Shown: positions 41,133 to 52,767 of the stretch, in pieces | Numbering within the stretch: the first letter of the stretch is position 1 | Layout of the letters: each line of letters opens with the position of its first letter | NCBI RefSeq assembly: GCF_026212465.1 | Contig: NC_080056.1 | Span: 12,406,642-12,470,641, forward strand | Source: Amaranthus tricolor | Lineage: Eukaryota > Streptophyta > Magnoliopsida > Caryophyllales > Amaranthaceae | Direction of reading: 5' to 3' | DNA: 64,000 nt | Position numbers and translations under genes: made by a program | Notes under the pieces: generated by a model | Databases searched by the model: none | What the model was told of the DNA's origin: nothing | Seen by the model: the letters and a program-made list of their open reading frames with translations, nothing else

Positions 41133-41880
41133 TAGGATGTCTCAATATATTGATAAGAGTTGGATAAATAAACCAAGAAATACAGAAGCTTATATAAAGG
41201 GGTTAGTGACTTTATGGAATTTGCAAAGAAAGGGACATAAAATGGTTTCATTATATGCCCTTGTTGCAAGTGTCAAATTGATAGAAAGAAAGTATTACCA
41301 CTAGAGGAGGTTGAAAGATACATTTTGTTTAAAGTTTTATAAAGAATACAAGGATTGGATTTTTCATGGACCTATGACTGTTACGGAGAATGTGTGTAAT
41401 CAAATAGGGCTTCCATTTATAGCTTCCAATGAATCAGAAATCTTAGGTCAAGATGATATATCGGGGTTACTTCGAGATGCTTTTGGGTCAAATATTTTTG
41501 GTGCTCCTGAGTTTGGTAGTTAACTAAATGATGAGGGGTTAGCTAATGAGACTATAGATGAACCTAATTTGCAATATGAATCTGAGAATTTCCTACACAA
41601 CAACCTGATGTGAACTCTTCTTTTGAAGAAGTCAAATTTAGCAAGCTTTATGAAGCTTCTAATGAACCTCTTTATGAAGGTTGTACTTCCTTTTCAAAGC
41701 TATCATTCATCTTGCACCTTTTTCATCTTAAGTGCTTGTTCAAGTGGCCAGATAAATCATTCTGAATGTTGATTGATCTTTTACTTGATGCATTTTCGCA
41801 AATAAAAAAATTTCCTTCCTCATACTATCAAGCCAAGAAATTCATCATGGATTTAGGTTTGGGATAATGAGACAATTGCA
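41133..41880 (+). pseudogene. CACTA transposase fragment
   Basis: From 41133 the reading starts MSQYIDKSWINKPRNTEAYI and, after a frameshift, ICPCCKCQIDRKK and LEEVERYILFKGFYKEYKDW, which is the transposase-associated (N-terminal) domain order. Further on, SKLYEASNEPLYEGCTSFSK, then SFILHLFHLKCLF, then SSYYQAKKFIMDLGLG match the beginning of the Transposase_21 region. Several stops and shifts break it. The catalytic remainder is missing. Confidence 0.75.
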
Positions 41881-42899
41881 TTTGCTTGTTTTCGATGTTG
41901 CTAGGTTACTTAAATTTTATTTATGATGCCTATATTTGTGATAATCCGTTACTTTTAACTAGGTTAAGTTGAATTACAGAGAACCTAGTGGGCTAGAAAT
42001 GTGGAAACATACACACACTACAAAGAGTGGTGGTTATGTAGAGGGTACATTCACTCAAGAATTCATGGTATATTAGAGTAGTGAATTGGAAATATTTATC
42101 ATTATGACAAATGTGATTGCATATTTCATTTATACTTTATGAAGAAGTTGAAGAACTAAGAGCTCAAAGTCAAAAAATTCTCACTCAGCTTGCATTATTC
42201 CTAGATCAATTACAACAAAATCATAAGACAAGTAGGAGTCATTATTATTTTTATCATCCATCGAATCTTTTTCATATTAATTTTTAGTGCTTATGGTAGA
42301 AGTGTAGTTTTTAGTTTTTTTATGTTATGTGCAATTTTGCTTGCAGTTGGATGAAGTAGATAGGATAATGACTTATATAAAGTTTTTTATATTCAAGAAG
42401 AGTTTGGTATTTAAGGTAATCCCATATTTGAAAATAATTTTTGGCCTTGAATCACAAACGGAGAGTGTATTTTGGCTAAAGTTTTGTGCATTTTGTTTGA
42501 TTTGTTGCAGATTTTTGCAGCTAATGTTCATATTATGACCAATAAATCATCTTTTGCGAAAGTCTTGATACTAGAGTGGAAATTGCAACATAATGAAAAC
42601 AATTCTGCAGACCTTCAACTTTTGGCAAACTTTTAACTTTTAAATTTTGCTCTCTTAAACATCGATGAATATATATGTGTATGTGAAAATATTGATCAAA
42701 TTAGGCACCTATGTTGCTTAGACTTTTTTGACCAAGCTACAAAAACTTAAGGTCAAAGCTACATCAACGAATGTATGTGCGTATATGAATATCAAATGCT
42801 AATACTTTTGTGGATATGATTGATTTGGTATGATATTCGTTAGTAATTATGTATGTTTGATGAATTTAATATAGTATGGAAAATATATACATTTTCAAC

Positions 42900-43317
42900 G
42901 CATGTAAATGTCTAAAGCGTATATCTAGATATCAAGGGCTTTAAAGGGTTTATTTTCATTTAGACGTATAAAAGCGTTTGAAATATTAAGCACTATCCAT
43001 ATGAAAAAGCATTTCAAAAATTTAGCATTTCCACACAAAAAAGCGTCGACAATATTCAGCATTTTCCACGCTTCAAAGCGTCTAAAAACGTGAAATTGTA
43101 GTATGGATTTAAGGCGGAAAATCTTTTTTCCACAGTAAAAAGCGTCGAAAAACAGATATATCAGCCACTGTAAAAAGCGTTGAAAAAAAGCATCGAAAAT
43201 TTGTAACTACAGTTTTTTAAACGCTTCATTAAGCGTCGAAAATATATTTTTTGACGGTTAAAACCATCGAAAAAACCATAGTTTTCCCGTCGAAAAGCTC
43301 CGTGTTTTTTAGTAGTG
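42900..43317. repeat. CACTA subterminal repeat region
   Basis: About a dozen copies, on both strands, of AAAGCGTCGAAAA or its variants (AAAGCGTTTGAAA, AAGCATCGAAAA, CGCTTCAAAGCG). Such repeats bind the small transposition protein in characterised CACTA systems; that role here is by analogy. Confidence 0.75.
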
Positions 43318-43572
43318 AAAACAAATAAAAAAATGAAAATATAAACAATAACGATTATAATTCCTAAAACTAAGCATATTGTTTTGTATACTACATTAAT
43401 GTTAAAAGTTATATTTAATTAATTTAGTTTTTAAAAAAACATAATTTAAGTTGTTTAAATGGACTTGTCACATGATAAAAGGGTCTTATAAAAAGGCCTT
43501 GCATTTATATTTATATATGTAATAAAAAAAATTACTAGTAATTCTCCCTTTTCTTAGTAACCCATTAATAAT

Positions 43573-44182
43573 CATGGATCTAAACACACTAATTATTCCC
43601 TTCTTTCTTCTCACCTTGATGAGCAACTTTCCCTTCATGGTGAAGAGCTCTAACTGCTCCATATCCAACTGTGGTGATCTTTCGAGTAATCCGATGTCCT
43701 TTCCGGGTTAAAAATTCGGGTCAGCCACCCAACTCTTGTGGTAATCCGGGTTTTGATGTAAGGTAAATTTAGTGTAAAAAGCATTGATTATGGTGCACAA
43801 GAAATATGGATAAATGATCCCAACAATTGTTTACCAAAATACTTCTTACCTTTTACTCTTTCAAGTTCTCCTTTTGCTTCTATTTATCACCAAGATTTTT
43901 CCTTCTTTAATTGCTCAAAAACCCTAAATTTACCCATTTGAACACTTTTATTGGTCCAGTTAAATGTCTTAGTGGATCAAATTATTTTATTTATGCAGCA
44001 ATCACTTATAAAAATGGTACACATGTAAATAACCAAATGGCCTTATTATCACGATTGAATTGTACACACCTTTTAAGCTCCGCTTGGGTGGAAGTTAACG
44101 ACTGGCATCAACCTAGGGTAAGGTTGGGGGTCGAATGTACACAACATTATCCTTGTTATACACTTTTTAATGATACTAAATA
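43573..44182 (+). pseudogene. GUB_WAK-domain pseudogene (ATL20/21/22-like)
   Basis: The start at 43573 encodes a secretion signal (MDLNTLIIPFFLLTLMSNFP) followed by CSISNCGDLSSNP and a stop. Over the next 550 bases, frame by frame, come PPNSCGNPGFDVRCK, YGAQEIWINDPNNCLPKYFL, SPFASIYHQDFSFFNCS, CLSGSNYFIYAAITYKNGTH and WHQPRVRLGVECTQHYP. This is the cysteine pattern of the galacturonan-binding wall-associated domain found at the start of RING-H2 proteins of the ATL20/21/22 type. At least three frame changes and an early stop make it nonfunctional. No transmembrane or RING part follows. Confidence 0.75.
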
Positions 44183-46301
44183 GGTTATTTTCAATTTTAA
44201 ACATCATCTAAAACTTCACATTAAAAAGTGCATATGCTTTAATAAATGAAGTTATCATTGTTCATTATAATCCAAACAAAAAAACTATAAATCTTTGATC
44301 CTATCGAAATAAGAAACATTCATCTCTAAACTATGCCAACATAAAATTGTAGGCGAAAATTACTATTCAATCATCTTGAATAATCTTGGTTAATTTGGTG
44401 TGGCTATATATGTTAAGAGGGTAGAACCATAGAATTTAGAATCTTTCCTTTTATTTTTTTGGCTGTAAATTAGTCGGAATCTATTCATTAGTGAAGCAAT
44501 GTATATTAAAAAATGCAACTTGCATTATTATTTAGTTTATTATTAAATTTGTTGTTTCAATAACTAAACATGAATATTTAGGTTTTTTTGAAGGAAGTTT
44601 TTTTTTGGAGAAGACTTGAAATTTATAGTTTTGCATATATTTTTTGAAGGAAGTTTTGGAAGATAAATTGATGAGGCTATGTGCATGTCTAGTTAAAAAG
44701 TTGAATTGCACAAAAGATTTTATATATTGAGTTGGCCAACTCACTACAGAAAATGTTTTTGGAAACTCTAATCCATGGAAAGTATCTTATGTCAAGATTA
44801 CATCATCAATATATACAACTACACAAGAGTGAAAGAAGCATTTGTTTCATTAACGAAAATAGAATAACTATTTTTTAATTGATAAAGCCTTGGTGTAAAA
44901 GTTCAAGATTACATCATCAATAGATCTCAGGTTCGAATTTCAACCATCTTTCATTTAAAGTGAGATATTTAGTGTCAAGTTTGGTATCTGTACTACATCC
45001 ACAATTCTAGCCAAAAGGGCTCTTGTGTAAAGAAGCGTGTTAGAGTATATATTTTTAATATATTATGGGAACTCAACCATCGGCTTAAAATTTTAGTGAA
45101 TTGGTTCCTTGACATAAAAGGTGAAAACATAGCCATGAAAGAGCAAAACAAGTGTCATACTCCTATGTGAGTCCATGGAGTGCGGTACCCTCAATGGTGA
45201 AAGTCCAATAGTCGAGAGCATTACTATTATGCTCAGCCAAAATATAGCTAAATATTGATATGTTACTAATAATATTATATATATTGATATGTTTGGATCC
45301 TGTAATCAAGTATCACCTTAGTGTTCAAAAATCATAACTTTGTCCTTTATGCATTACAATTTAAACATGCAATGATTTGGACGCACATAATTAATTAAGA
45401 ACAAGTATTTTTAACGAATACTAAACAAATAAGAAAAAAAAAATACATAAGAAATAGACATGCATATGTTTATGTAAAACGTTAGCTCGTAAAAATAATT
45501 GGAAAATACAAAGCTTTCACATGACATAGTAGATTTTCACAGCTGTAATGGTATATTTAATTAGGTTTCTAATTATCAGAATAAAGGAGTCCAAATAAAA
45601 CTTACATATTTTATCAAAAAAAAAAATAAAATTAGTTTCACAGCAGAAAAAAGAAATTAAGAAAATAACATGTTAAATAAGCTAACACATCAAAGGTTTT
45701 CTATAATCAATAAAGAGTTTGAGATCCGTATTCACTCTGTCTCTTCAAATCTATTTGAGTTCATTGTAAAAGTGACCTATTTTAATAGAAACTATCATTA
45801 AAGTAGCAAATTCAAAAGGATATAACTGTGTATTTATACTTAAAGTATGTATTTTATCTTAATTTAATGTCATTTATCGAAGGGTCTTGGGTTCACAACT
45901 AAATCTTTTTGCAGAAGAAAAAATTGAGTCGACTTTTCCTTTAGGTCTCAGAAAAGTTAACTCGAGTTTAGAGTTTATTTCGCCATAGTTTACTTTTTTC
46001 AGTTAGTTTTTTTTTTTGGATATTAATGACTATATTTTCTAATTAGTCATATAAGTAAATTTATTAACATTACCAAAATCTATCTCACTAACTGATGAAT
46101 CCCTCTTATTTTTTCTTTTTTCTCCGATATTACCTAACTACCATTGTAGTTTCACTACAGCTTGACAGAAACTTTTATACGTCAATAAAAGACATCTAAG
46201 CTAATTGTGGATGTAGTCAAAGTTAGATGAACAACATAAATCTTGTTGTATATGTTGATTGATTGCTCTTTTCTCGCAAAATTTTCATAATCTACAATTA
46301 T
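44183..46301. other. Non-genic AT-rich stretch
   Basis: No gene was recognised. A word CACTACAGAAAATG at 44742 resembles a CACTA end but nothing behind it supports an element. The interval ends at the target site of the Tat retrotransposon. Confidence 0.45.
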
Positions 46302-46306
46302 AGTTC

Positions 46307-47003
46307 TGTCATGGTATTATTTACTCAATTATTTTATATATTTAATAATTTGCATCATATTACCATAATACCCCTTGACCTCTACAGTTGACCTTGACTT
46401 TTGGTCAATGGGCTTTCCTTTTGATCTCCCTTCCTCCCTGAATGGCCCATGGGCTCCTCACTTCCAGAATACCCTAACTTCCCTCTCAGGAAGTAACTGC
46501 CTATTTGACCTAACTTCCCACTTACTCACAGTTGGCTGGTCATCCTTCTCTTAAGGCTGATAACTGCCAACTACCCTCCTGCCTTCATCACAGCCATCAG
46601 TTGCTACCCACTATCTCCATGATGGCAACTACCCTTCAGCAATAACCTCCTCCTTTGCCACTATAAATAGGGGTTATCATCAAGAGGGAAAGATGATCTG
46701 AAATAGCATACAAGAGAACTATTGCTTATATTATTCACTTAACCTTCCCAAACACCAGCATTAGCATTAGCTATCTCAGTCACATCCATCTCACATTCCT
46801 TCTTTAATCAGTAATTCATTAATTTCCGATCCACGTTCTAACTTGAGCGTCGGAGGGGTTTTCCGGGAGATCACCCCCCGGACAAGGCTAACAAGTTGTG
46901 TTGCAGGAGCTTCCTCTTATAAACCGCTTCACTTGATCATACTTCCGTCAATCTCCAGGTATTTCAAGTGTCTTTTGCACTTCCTCGTTTCATTACCGAA
47001 ACA
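46307..47003 (+). repeat. 5' LTR
   Basis: Starts TGTCATGG and ends ACCGAAACA. Compared with the 3' LTR it shows one substitution (T at 46431 against C at 59009) and lacks a 9-bp segment present at about 59486-59496. A TATAAATA box lies at 46662-46669, giving an expected transcription start about 30 bp later. GT...AG-like signals occur downstream, but no splicing is needed for the gag-pol frame. Confidence 0.95.
46662..46669 (+). promoter_or_regulatory. LTR TATA box
   Basis: TATAAATAGGGG in the 5' LTR, well placed to drive the genomic RNA. The identical box in the 3' LTR at 59240-59247 could transcribe the downstream flank. Confidence 0.7.
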
Positions 47004-47004
47004 G

Positions 47005-47025
47005 TTTGGCGCCGTCTGTGGGGAC
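47005..47025 (+). promoter_or_regulatory. Primer binding site, tRNA-Asp-like
   Basis: TTTGGCGCCGTCTGTGGGGA starts within two bases of the 5' LTR end. Its TGGCGCCGT core is complementary to the 3' end of plant tRNA-Asp, the primer type reported for several Tat and Athila elements. Confidence 0.75.
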
Positions 47026-47040
47026 TTGAAACAAAAAGTC

Positions 47041-50000
47041 ATGGCTCCTAAAAAGAATCCTACACAAACTGCAACAGTGCATAGCACAGATACAGACACT
47101 TCCGCAGGTCACGCTAACAATCAAGCCGTGACCCGTCGTGATCTGGACATGCTAGCACGAAATCTCACGGCCGCGTTCTCTGAACAACTTCGTGCCGTCA
47201 TAAACAATACCCCTACTCAGCAACGAGTACTGGAAGATATGGCTGCACAGATAAAAAACCTGGAGGAACGAATCGAACACCATCCTGAGATACCCAAATC
47301 CCATGAATCTCAAGAAGGGAACTCGAGGACTTCCCACTCCGGTAGACGCAATAAGAACAGGCGGGAAAGGTCCAAAACTTACCCGCATCCTGGCAAGACA
47401 GATACACGAGATGGCGACTCCAAAACCGCCACTCCGGATGCTCGAACTTTCCTAGAGAGCAAAAAACGAAGGACGTCCGAGAGCGTCCAGTCCCTGGTAG
47501 ATAAAAGGAGGGAGGAAAGAAAGAAGGCGGAACTCGCTGGATCTAGCCGCCCCCTCATTTCCGCCACCATGCCGCGGAATGAGGCCACCAAGAGTGTCCT
47601 CCCCGAAGAGCCCATATCATTAGTCTCTCCCCTGGCCATGGAGATACTGAATACTCCCAACCCCGGGAAAATAAAGGTGCCAAACATGGCTGCTTTCGAT
47701 GGCACGTCATGCCCACAAGAGCACCTGACGGCATATAAAAATCTCATGCTGTTGTACACCACCAACTCATCGTTATGGTGTAAGTTCTTTCCAACTACTC
47801 TTACAGGAGTAGCTTTGACGTGGTACACCTCCCTTCCCGGAGGAAGCATCCACAACTTTGCCCAATTAGAGGGCAAGTTCTTGGGCCATTTTGTAGCCTC
47901 AAAAAGGCAGGAGAAATCAAACTTCCACCTGCTTAGTGTCACTCAGTTGGAAGGAGAATCCATATCCTCCTATCTCAAGAAGTTCCATGAGGCAGTGCTG
48001 GAAGTAACTGATTTGGAGGAGTCAGTTGCGCTAAACGCCCTAATCAACGGAATGAAGGCTCAACGGTTGAAGTTCCAGTTGGTTGAAAGTCAAGTAAAAA
48101 CATATGCAGAGGCCATGAAACAATGCCAAAGCTACGTCACGGCCTCGGAAATATGTCAGGCCCATGACCCGAAACGGCGGAAATCCGAAAAGAAGGAAGC
48201 CGGGTCCTCTCTTCCATCCTCACGGCGTAGAGAGGAACATTCTCCGAGGGAGAAGAATTACATGCCGCGTCGTCCTGGGCCACCATCTGATATGGGACCT
48301 CCACGAGCCAGACAGGTATATGTCACAGGAGGAGAGAATAGGACGCGGAATCTGGGGGACGGAGGCAACGACCCAATGTTCAATCGAAACAGGAGGGACA
48401 TTTTCTTTGCTGTTCGAGATCAATTGCCGGCTCCACCTCCTGTTACCACCCCCTCTGATAGGCGCAACTATAATCTGTGGTGTGACTACCACAAAGAGCA
48501 CGGCCACACTCTGACGCAATGCCGCGAACTTAAACGCATCTTGCATCAATTGGCTGACGAAGGAAAATTGTCCAGATTCCTCAACCGGAGGGATTACAAT
48601 GCGGAAAGAGAAGGGGAAAGGAGGCCGTGGCAACAGAGACGCAGATCCCCAAAGAGGAACGAAGCCCGACACGAAAGTTCCGACACTCAAGGAACTATCA
48701 ATATGATTTTTGGGGGATACACTGACGAATATCCCACCATCCGGGCTGCAAAGAACAGTGTCCACACTTTGCTGAAGGGGCCTCCCAAGGCCTCATCTAA
48801 GGGACCAGTCATGAAGTTCGATGCCACGACCTCTCAACCGCTACAACAACCCCATACCGACCCTCTGGTGGTCACTCTTAAAATCGGCCAAATGAAGGTC
48901 AGACGGGTGCTGGTAGATACGGGAAGCACGGCCGATCTTATTACAATGGAGTGCTTGAGACAAATGAAGTTCGAAGAAAAGCACTTGCAACCCCTAGACA
49001 AACCTCTGATTGGGTTTGGAGGGAGTCAGGTCATTCCATTGGGCACGATCATTCTCCCCGTACGGGTAGGGGAGAAACATGAAAGCCGTACCATGCCCAT
49101 ACGGTTCACAGTGGTAGATCTCAACTTTCCCTACAATGCCATCATGGGGCTCCCACTCATTAACAAGATCAAGGCAGCCATCTTTCCCCATCAACTCTTG
49201 CTGCAATACGAAACAGATAAAGGGCAAGTTGGCATTCTGAAAGGAGACCAGGTCACGGCTCGCCAATGCCTCGTCAACACCCTGAAGCACAGGTCTTCCG
49301 AGACACCTGCAAAAAGAAAGAGGGAAGACAAGGTCTCAGCTGTCATGAGCGTGTACAGGGAAAATCATAACACGCATGAAAGGCCCCGCCCCATAGAACG
49401 ATACGAGGAAGTAGATATGTTCGAGGGGAAACAGATCAAGATAGGAAAAGATCTTCCTGACACGGTCAAGCAGGACATAGTGGCCACCATTGCTGAATTC
49501 CGCGACGTCTTTGCTTTTTGCACGGAAGAAATGCCGGGCATCCCTACCAGTGTCGCGTGTCATAAACTTGACATCAAACCTGGCTATAAACCCGTAAAAC
49601 AAAAGCTGCGACATCAAGGAAGAGAGCGGACTGAGGCCGCCAAGGAGGAAGTTGAGAAGTTGCTGAAAGCCGGATTTATCAAAGAATGCCGATACTCAGA
49701 GTGGCTATCCAATGTTGTTCTGGTAAAAAAACCAAATGGCAAGTGGAGAATGTGTGTCGACTTCACGGACCTGAATAAGGCATGCCCCAAAGACGATTAT
49801 CCACTTCCAAAGATAGATCGTCTGGTCGACTCTACGGCAGGCCATGCATTATTAAGCTTCATGGATGCCAATGCCGGCTATCATCAGATCCCATTGGCCA
49901 CCGAAGATCAACCTCACACGGCCTTCATTACTAGCACGGGGGTCTACTGCTACAAGGTCATGCCCTTCGGATTAAAAAACGCGGGAGCAACTTATCAGAG

Positions 50001-52578
50001 GATGGTCAACAAGGTCTTCCAATCTCAGATTGGACGGAATTTAGAAGTATATGTGGATGATATGATCACAAAGAGCAAACAGGCAAGTCAGCACGCCGCG
50101 GACTTACGAGAAACCTTCCTTACCCTGCAAAAACACCAAATGAAACTCAATCCCGACAAGTGCGTGTTCGGAGTTACCGGAGGAAAGTGCCTCGGCTTTC
50201 TGGTAGACGAGCGGGGCATTGAAGCAAATCCTGATAAGATCCGGGCCATACAGAACATGAGATCCCCCACCACAGTAAAAGAAGTACAAAAGCTCACGGG
50301 GTGCATAGCCGCTCTCGGAAGATTCCTTTCCAAGTCTGCGGATAAATGTTCCCCCTTCTTTAAGACAATAAAGCAACAGAAGTTCGAGTGGACAGCAGAA
50401 GCAGAAGAGTCCTTTCGCCAACTCAAAGAGCACCTGTCCACATTACCGAAACTAGTCTCTCCCATCAAAGGGGAGAAACTAGTCCTATATGTTTCTGTCT
50501 CCGAGTATTCGTTATCCGGAGTACTGGTTGCGGAAAGGGAAAAGAAACAGCTTCCCATATACTACGTAAGTCATGCATTCCGCGGCTCTGAGGGAAACTA
50601 CGGTGAAGTCGAAAAAGTCATATTCGCAATCGTGATGGCAAGCAGAAAATTGAAGCCCTACTTTCAATCCCACCAGATCATCATCCGGACTGATCAACCC
50701 TTGAAAAAGATTTTGGAAGGAAAAAACAAGTCAAGCCGCGTCACAGATTGGGCAAACCAGCTGGCGGATTTCGGCATCGAATATGAGCCTCGAACGGCAA
50801 TCAAAGCTCAAGCTCTGGCTGATTTCATTGCTGAAAGTACCTTCCCCTGTCATCCTGAACCCAATCAGGAGTGGAAGTTGTATGTAGACGGGTCCTCAAC
50901 ACAATCAGCTAGTGGAGCTGGACTCCTCATCATGTCTTCCGCAGGGGTCCGTATGGAAAGAGCTGTCAGGTTCGAGTTCGCAGCATCGAACAACGAGGCA
51001 GAATATGAAGCATTGTTAATGGGATTGAGGATTTGCTACGAAGCGGGAGCGAAAAACTTGTCCGCCTTCTCTGACTCCCAATTGATCGTGGGACAAGTCA
51101 ACGGAGAATTCGAAGCTAAGGATGATAGCATGAAGATGTATTTGCAGCAGGTGAAAGAATTTGTTCCAAAATTCGACAAGTTCACATTGGAACACATTCC
51201 AAGATCCCAGAACGCCCAAGCTGATTCCCTAGCAAAGCTGGCCAGCTCAGCAGAAACATCCGCGGCTCGAGATATTATCTGGGAAGTGCTTCCTAATCCC
51301 AGTATCAACTTCATGGTCAACACCATCGACAGATCAGATACATGGATGGAGCCGTACATCGAATATTTGCGAAATCAGACGCTTCCCCAAGATCGAAGCC
51401 AGGCCAATATGATCCAGAAGAAAGCAAGATGGTTCGAACTCCACGAAGGAACGCTCTACAAGAAGTCGTATACACACCCCCTCCTGAAATGTGTATCCCC
51501 TGAAGAAGGAAACTATATCCTTCGCGAAATACATGAAGGAGGATGCGGTATACATCAGGGAGTGCGAACTGTCATCGGGAAAGTCCTGAGAAGTGGATAT
51601 TACTGGCCCTCACTCCGAGAAGACGCGGAATACTTGATCAAGAGATGTCCTGAATGCCAATACCACTCAAAGATAGGAAGGAAGCCGTCTAATTACTTGA
51701 CTGCCATACAAGCCGTCTTGCCTTTCGACAAATGGGGCATGGATCTTCTTGGTCCCTTCCCTCCGGCAAAAGGGCAACGCAAATTCATCATTGTGGCCAT
51801 TGATTATTTCACAAAGTACGTAGAAGCAGAAGCCCTTAGCTCAATCACGGACAAACAAGTTTGTCAGTTTATATGGCGGAATATCATCACAAGGTACGGC
51901 ATCCCTCGGGTCATCATAACAGACAATGGAAGGCAGTTTGTTAGCAAAAACACCATCGAGTACTGCGACAAGTTTAACATCCAGATCAGATTCAGCTCGG
52001 TGTCCAGGCCACAAACCAATGGTCAAGTAGAGTCCGCAAACAAAGAAATTCTGAACGGCATTAAGAAGAAGATAGAGGGGGTCAAAGGCAATTGGGATGA
52101 AGAACTACCAGGCATCTTATGGGCAAGTCGAACAACCATTAAAGACGCAACGGGGCATACACCTTTCTCTTTAGTATATGGATCTGAAGCCGTGCTCCCC
52201 GTTGAAATAGGCGTACCCTCCACAAGGGTCACCTACTACTCACACGACGAGAATGAGGAAGGAAAAAGAGTAAACTTAGATCTGCTGCCAGAGACAAGAG
52301 GAAACGCAATGCTGAGATCAATAGCACAAAAACAAAAGATGATCCGTAGCTTCAATCACAATGTAAAGACCAGACATATTCAAATTGGCGATTTCGTCCT
52401 CCGGAAGGTCGAAGCCACGGGAAAGAAAGCGGAAAAAGGAAAATTAGGGGCCAACTGGGACGGACCTTTCAAAGTCACCCACGTCATCAAACCAGGAACT
52501 TTTGAGCTAGAAGACATAAAAGGGAAAAAGCTACCACGACCATGGAATGGAGACCATCTGAAAAAATTCTTCATTTAA
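47041..52578 (+). CDS. Gag-Pol polyprotein
   Basis: 1845 residues from the ATG at 47041, just after the primer site; the frame is open further upstream but lacks an earlier ATG. Order: gag domain (residues about 215-320), zinc-knuckle CDYHKEHGHTLTQC near 480, aspartic protease LVDTGS with Asp626, reverse transcriptase from about 860 with YVDDM at 1004-1008, RNase H at about 1145-1230, a second RNase H starting LYVDGSS at about 1280-1400, integrase HHCC zinc region at about 1500-1540, and catalytic Asp1568, Asp1628 and Glu1664 (D-x59-D-x35-E). No stop, frameshift or missing catalytic residue was seen. Gag and pol are in one frame, unlike elements that need a stop bypass or splice between them. 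Codon and base use is GC-richer than the host flanks. Confidence 0.95.
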   Translation: MAPKKNPTQTATVHSTDTDTSAGHANNQAVTRRDLDMLARNLTAAFSEQLRAVINNTPTQQRVLEDMAAQIKNLEERIEHHPEIPKSHESQEGNSRTSHSGRRNKNRRERSKTYPHPGKTDTRDGDSKTATPDARTFLESKKRRTSESVQSLVDKRREERKKAELAGSSRPLISATMPRNEATKSVLPEEPISLVSPLAMEILNTPNPGKIKVPNMAAFDGTSCPQEHLTAYKNLMLLYTTNSSLWCKFFPTTLTGVALTWYTSLPGGSIHNFAQLEGKFLGHFVASKRQEKSNFHLLSVTQLEGESISSYLKKFHEAVLEVTDLEESVALNALINGMKAQRLKFQLVESQVKTYAEAMKQCQSYVTASEICQAHDPKRRKSEKKEAGSSLPSSRRREEHSPREKNYMPRRPGPPSDMGPPRARQVYVTGGENRTRNLGDGGNDPMFNRNRRDIFFAVRDQLPAPPPVTTPSDRRNYNLWCDYHKEHGHTLTQCRELKRILHQLADEGKLSRFLNRRDYNAEREGERRPWQQRRRSPKRNEARHESSDTQGTINMIFGGYTDEYPTIRAAKNSVHTLLKGPPKASSKGPVMKFDATTSQPLQQPHTDPLVVTLKIGQMKVRRVLVDTGSTADLITMECLRQMKFEEKHLQPLDKPLIGFGGSQVIPLGTIILPVRVGEKHESRTMPIRFTVVDLNFPYNAIMGLPLINKIKAAIFPHQLLLQYETDKGQVGILKGDQVTARQCLVNTLKHRSSETPAKRKREDKVSAVMSVYRENHNTHERPRPIERYEEVDMFEGKQIKIGKDLPDTVKQDIVATIAEFRDVFAFCTEEMPGIPTSVACHKLDIKPGYKPVKQKLRHQGRERTEAAKEEVEKLLKAGFIKECRYSEWLSNVVLVKKPNGKWRMCVDFTDLNKACPKDDYPLPKIDRLVDSTAGHALLSFMDANAGYHQIPLATEDQPHTAFITSTGVYCYKVMPFGLKNAGATYQRMVNKVFQSQIGRNLEVYVDDMITKSKQASQHAADLRETFLTLQKHQMKLNPDKCVFGVTGGKCLGFLVDERGIEANPDKIRAIQNMRSPTTVKEVQKLTGCIAALGRFLSKSADKCSPFFKTIKQQKFEWTAEAEESFRQLKEHLSTLPKLVSPIKGEKLVLYVSVSEYSLSGVLVAEREKKQLPIYYVSHAFRGSEGNYGEVEKVIFAIVMASRKLKPYFQSHQIIIRTDQPLKKILEGKNKSSRVTDWANQLADFGIEYEPRTAIKAQALADFIAESTFPCHPEPNQEWKLYVDGSSTQSASGAGLLIMSSAGVRMERAVRFEFAASNNEAEYEALLMGLRICYEAGAKNLSAFSDSQLIVGQVNGEFEAKDDSMKMYLQQVKEFVPKFDKFTLEHIPRSQNAQADSLAKLASSAETSAARDIIWEVLPNPSINFMVNTIDRSDTWMEPYIEYLRNQTLPQDRSQANMIQKKARWFELHEGTLYKKSYTHPLLKCVSPEEGNYILREIHEGGCGIHQGVRTVIGKVLRSGYYWPSLREDAEYLIKRCPECQYHSKIGRKPSNYLTAIQAVLPFDKWGMDLLGPFPPAKGQRKFIIVAIDYFTKYVEAEALSSITDKQVCQFIWRNIITRYGIPRVIITDNGRQFVSKNTIEYCDKFNIQIRFSSVSRPQTNGQVESANKEILNGIKKKIEGVKGNWDEELPGILWASRTTIKDATGHTPFSLVYGSEAVLPVEIGVPSTRVTYYSHDENEEGKRVNLDLLPETRGNAMLRSIAQKQKMIRSFNHNVKTRHIQIGDFVLRKVEATGKKAEKGKLGANWDGPFKVTHVIKPGTFELEDIKGKKLPRPWNGDHLKKFFI

Positions 52579-52767
52579 TAAAATTTGCAAGGGGCCGACA
52601 GTAAGCGTCTCATCAGTATCATGCCGTGTCTCATCAGTATCATTCCGCAACAATGTCACGTTGTAATTCAATAATTTCAATCACTTGTATCCTTATCAAT
52701 CATTAATAAACAGGTTTCATATAATATCCGACTCTTATGTTTGCAAATCTCATTAAAGCAGTACTAT

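Larger units (their letters stand above)
41110..43317 (+). mobile_element. 5'-truncated CACTA (En/Spm-like) element
   Basis: The right end is certain in style: the plus strand finishes TTTTTTAGTAGTG at 43317, the inverse of CACTACTAAAAAA. The preceding 400 bp carries many AAAAGCGTCGAAAA-type subterminal repeats, as expected for CACTA elements. Inside are fragments of the TNPD-like transposase. No matching CACTA left end was found, so the 5' part is missing, possibly lost before the hAT MITE arrived at 40335-41005. Confidence 0.75.

Noticed and set aside
44742..44756. CACTACAGAAAATG as a CACTA left end
   Set aside because: No subterminal repeats, transposase or partner end nearby.
44878..44960. 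Possible SINE with GGTTCGAATTT box B
   Set aside because: No convincing box A at the right distance and no tail.
46843..47040. N-terminal extension of gag-pol into the 5' LTR
   Set aside because: The frame opens with TTG inside the LTR and crosses the primer binding site; the ATG at 47041 is the natural start.
50088..50558. Antisense frames over 100 residues inside gag-pol
   Set aside because: Shadows of the long GC-richer pol frame; no domains.
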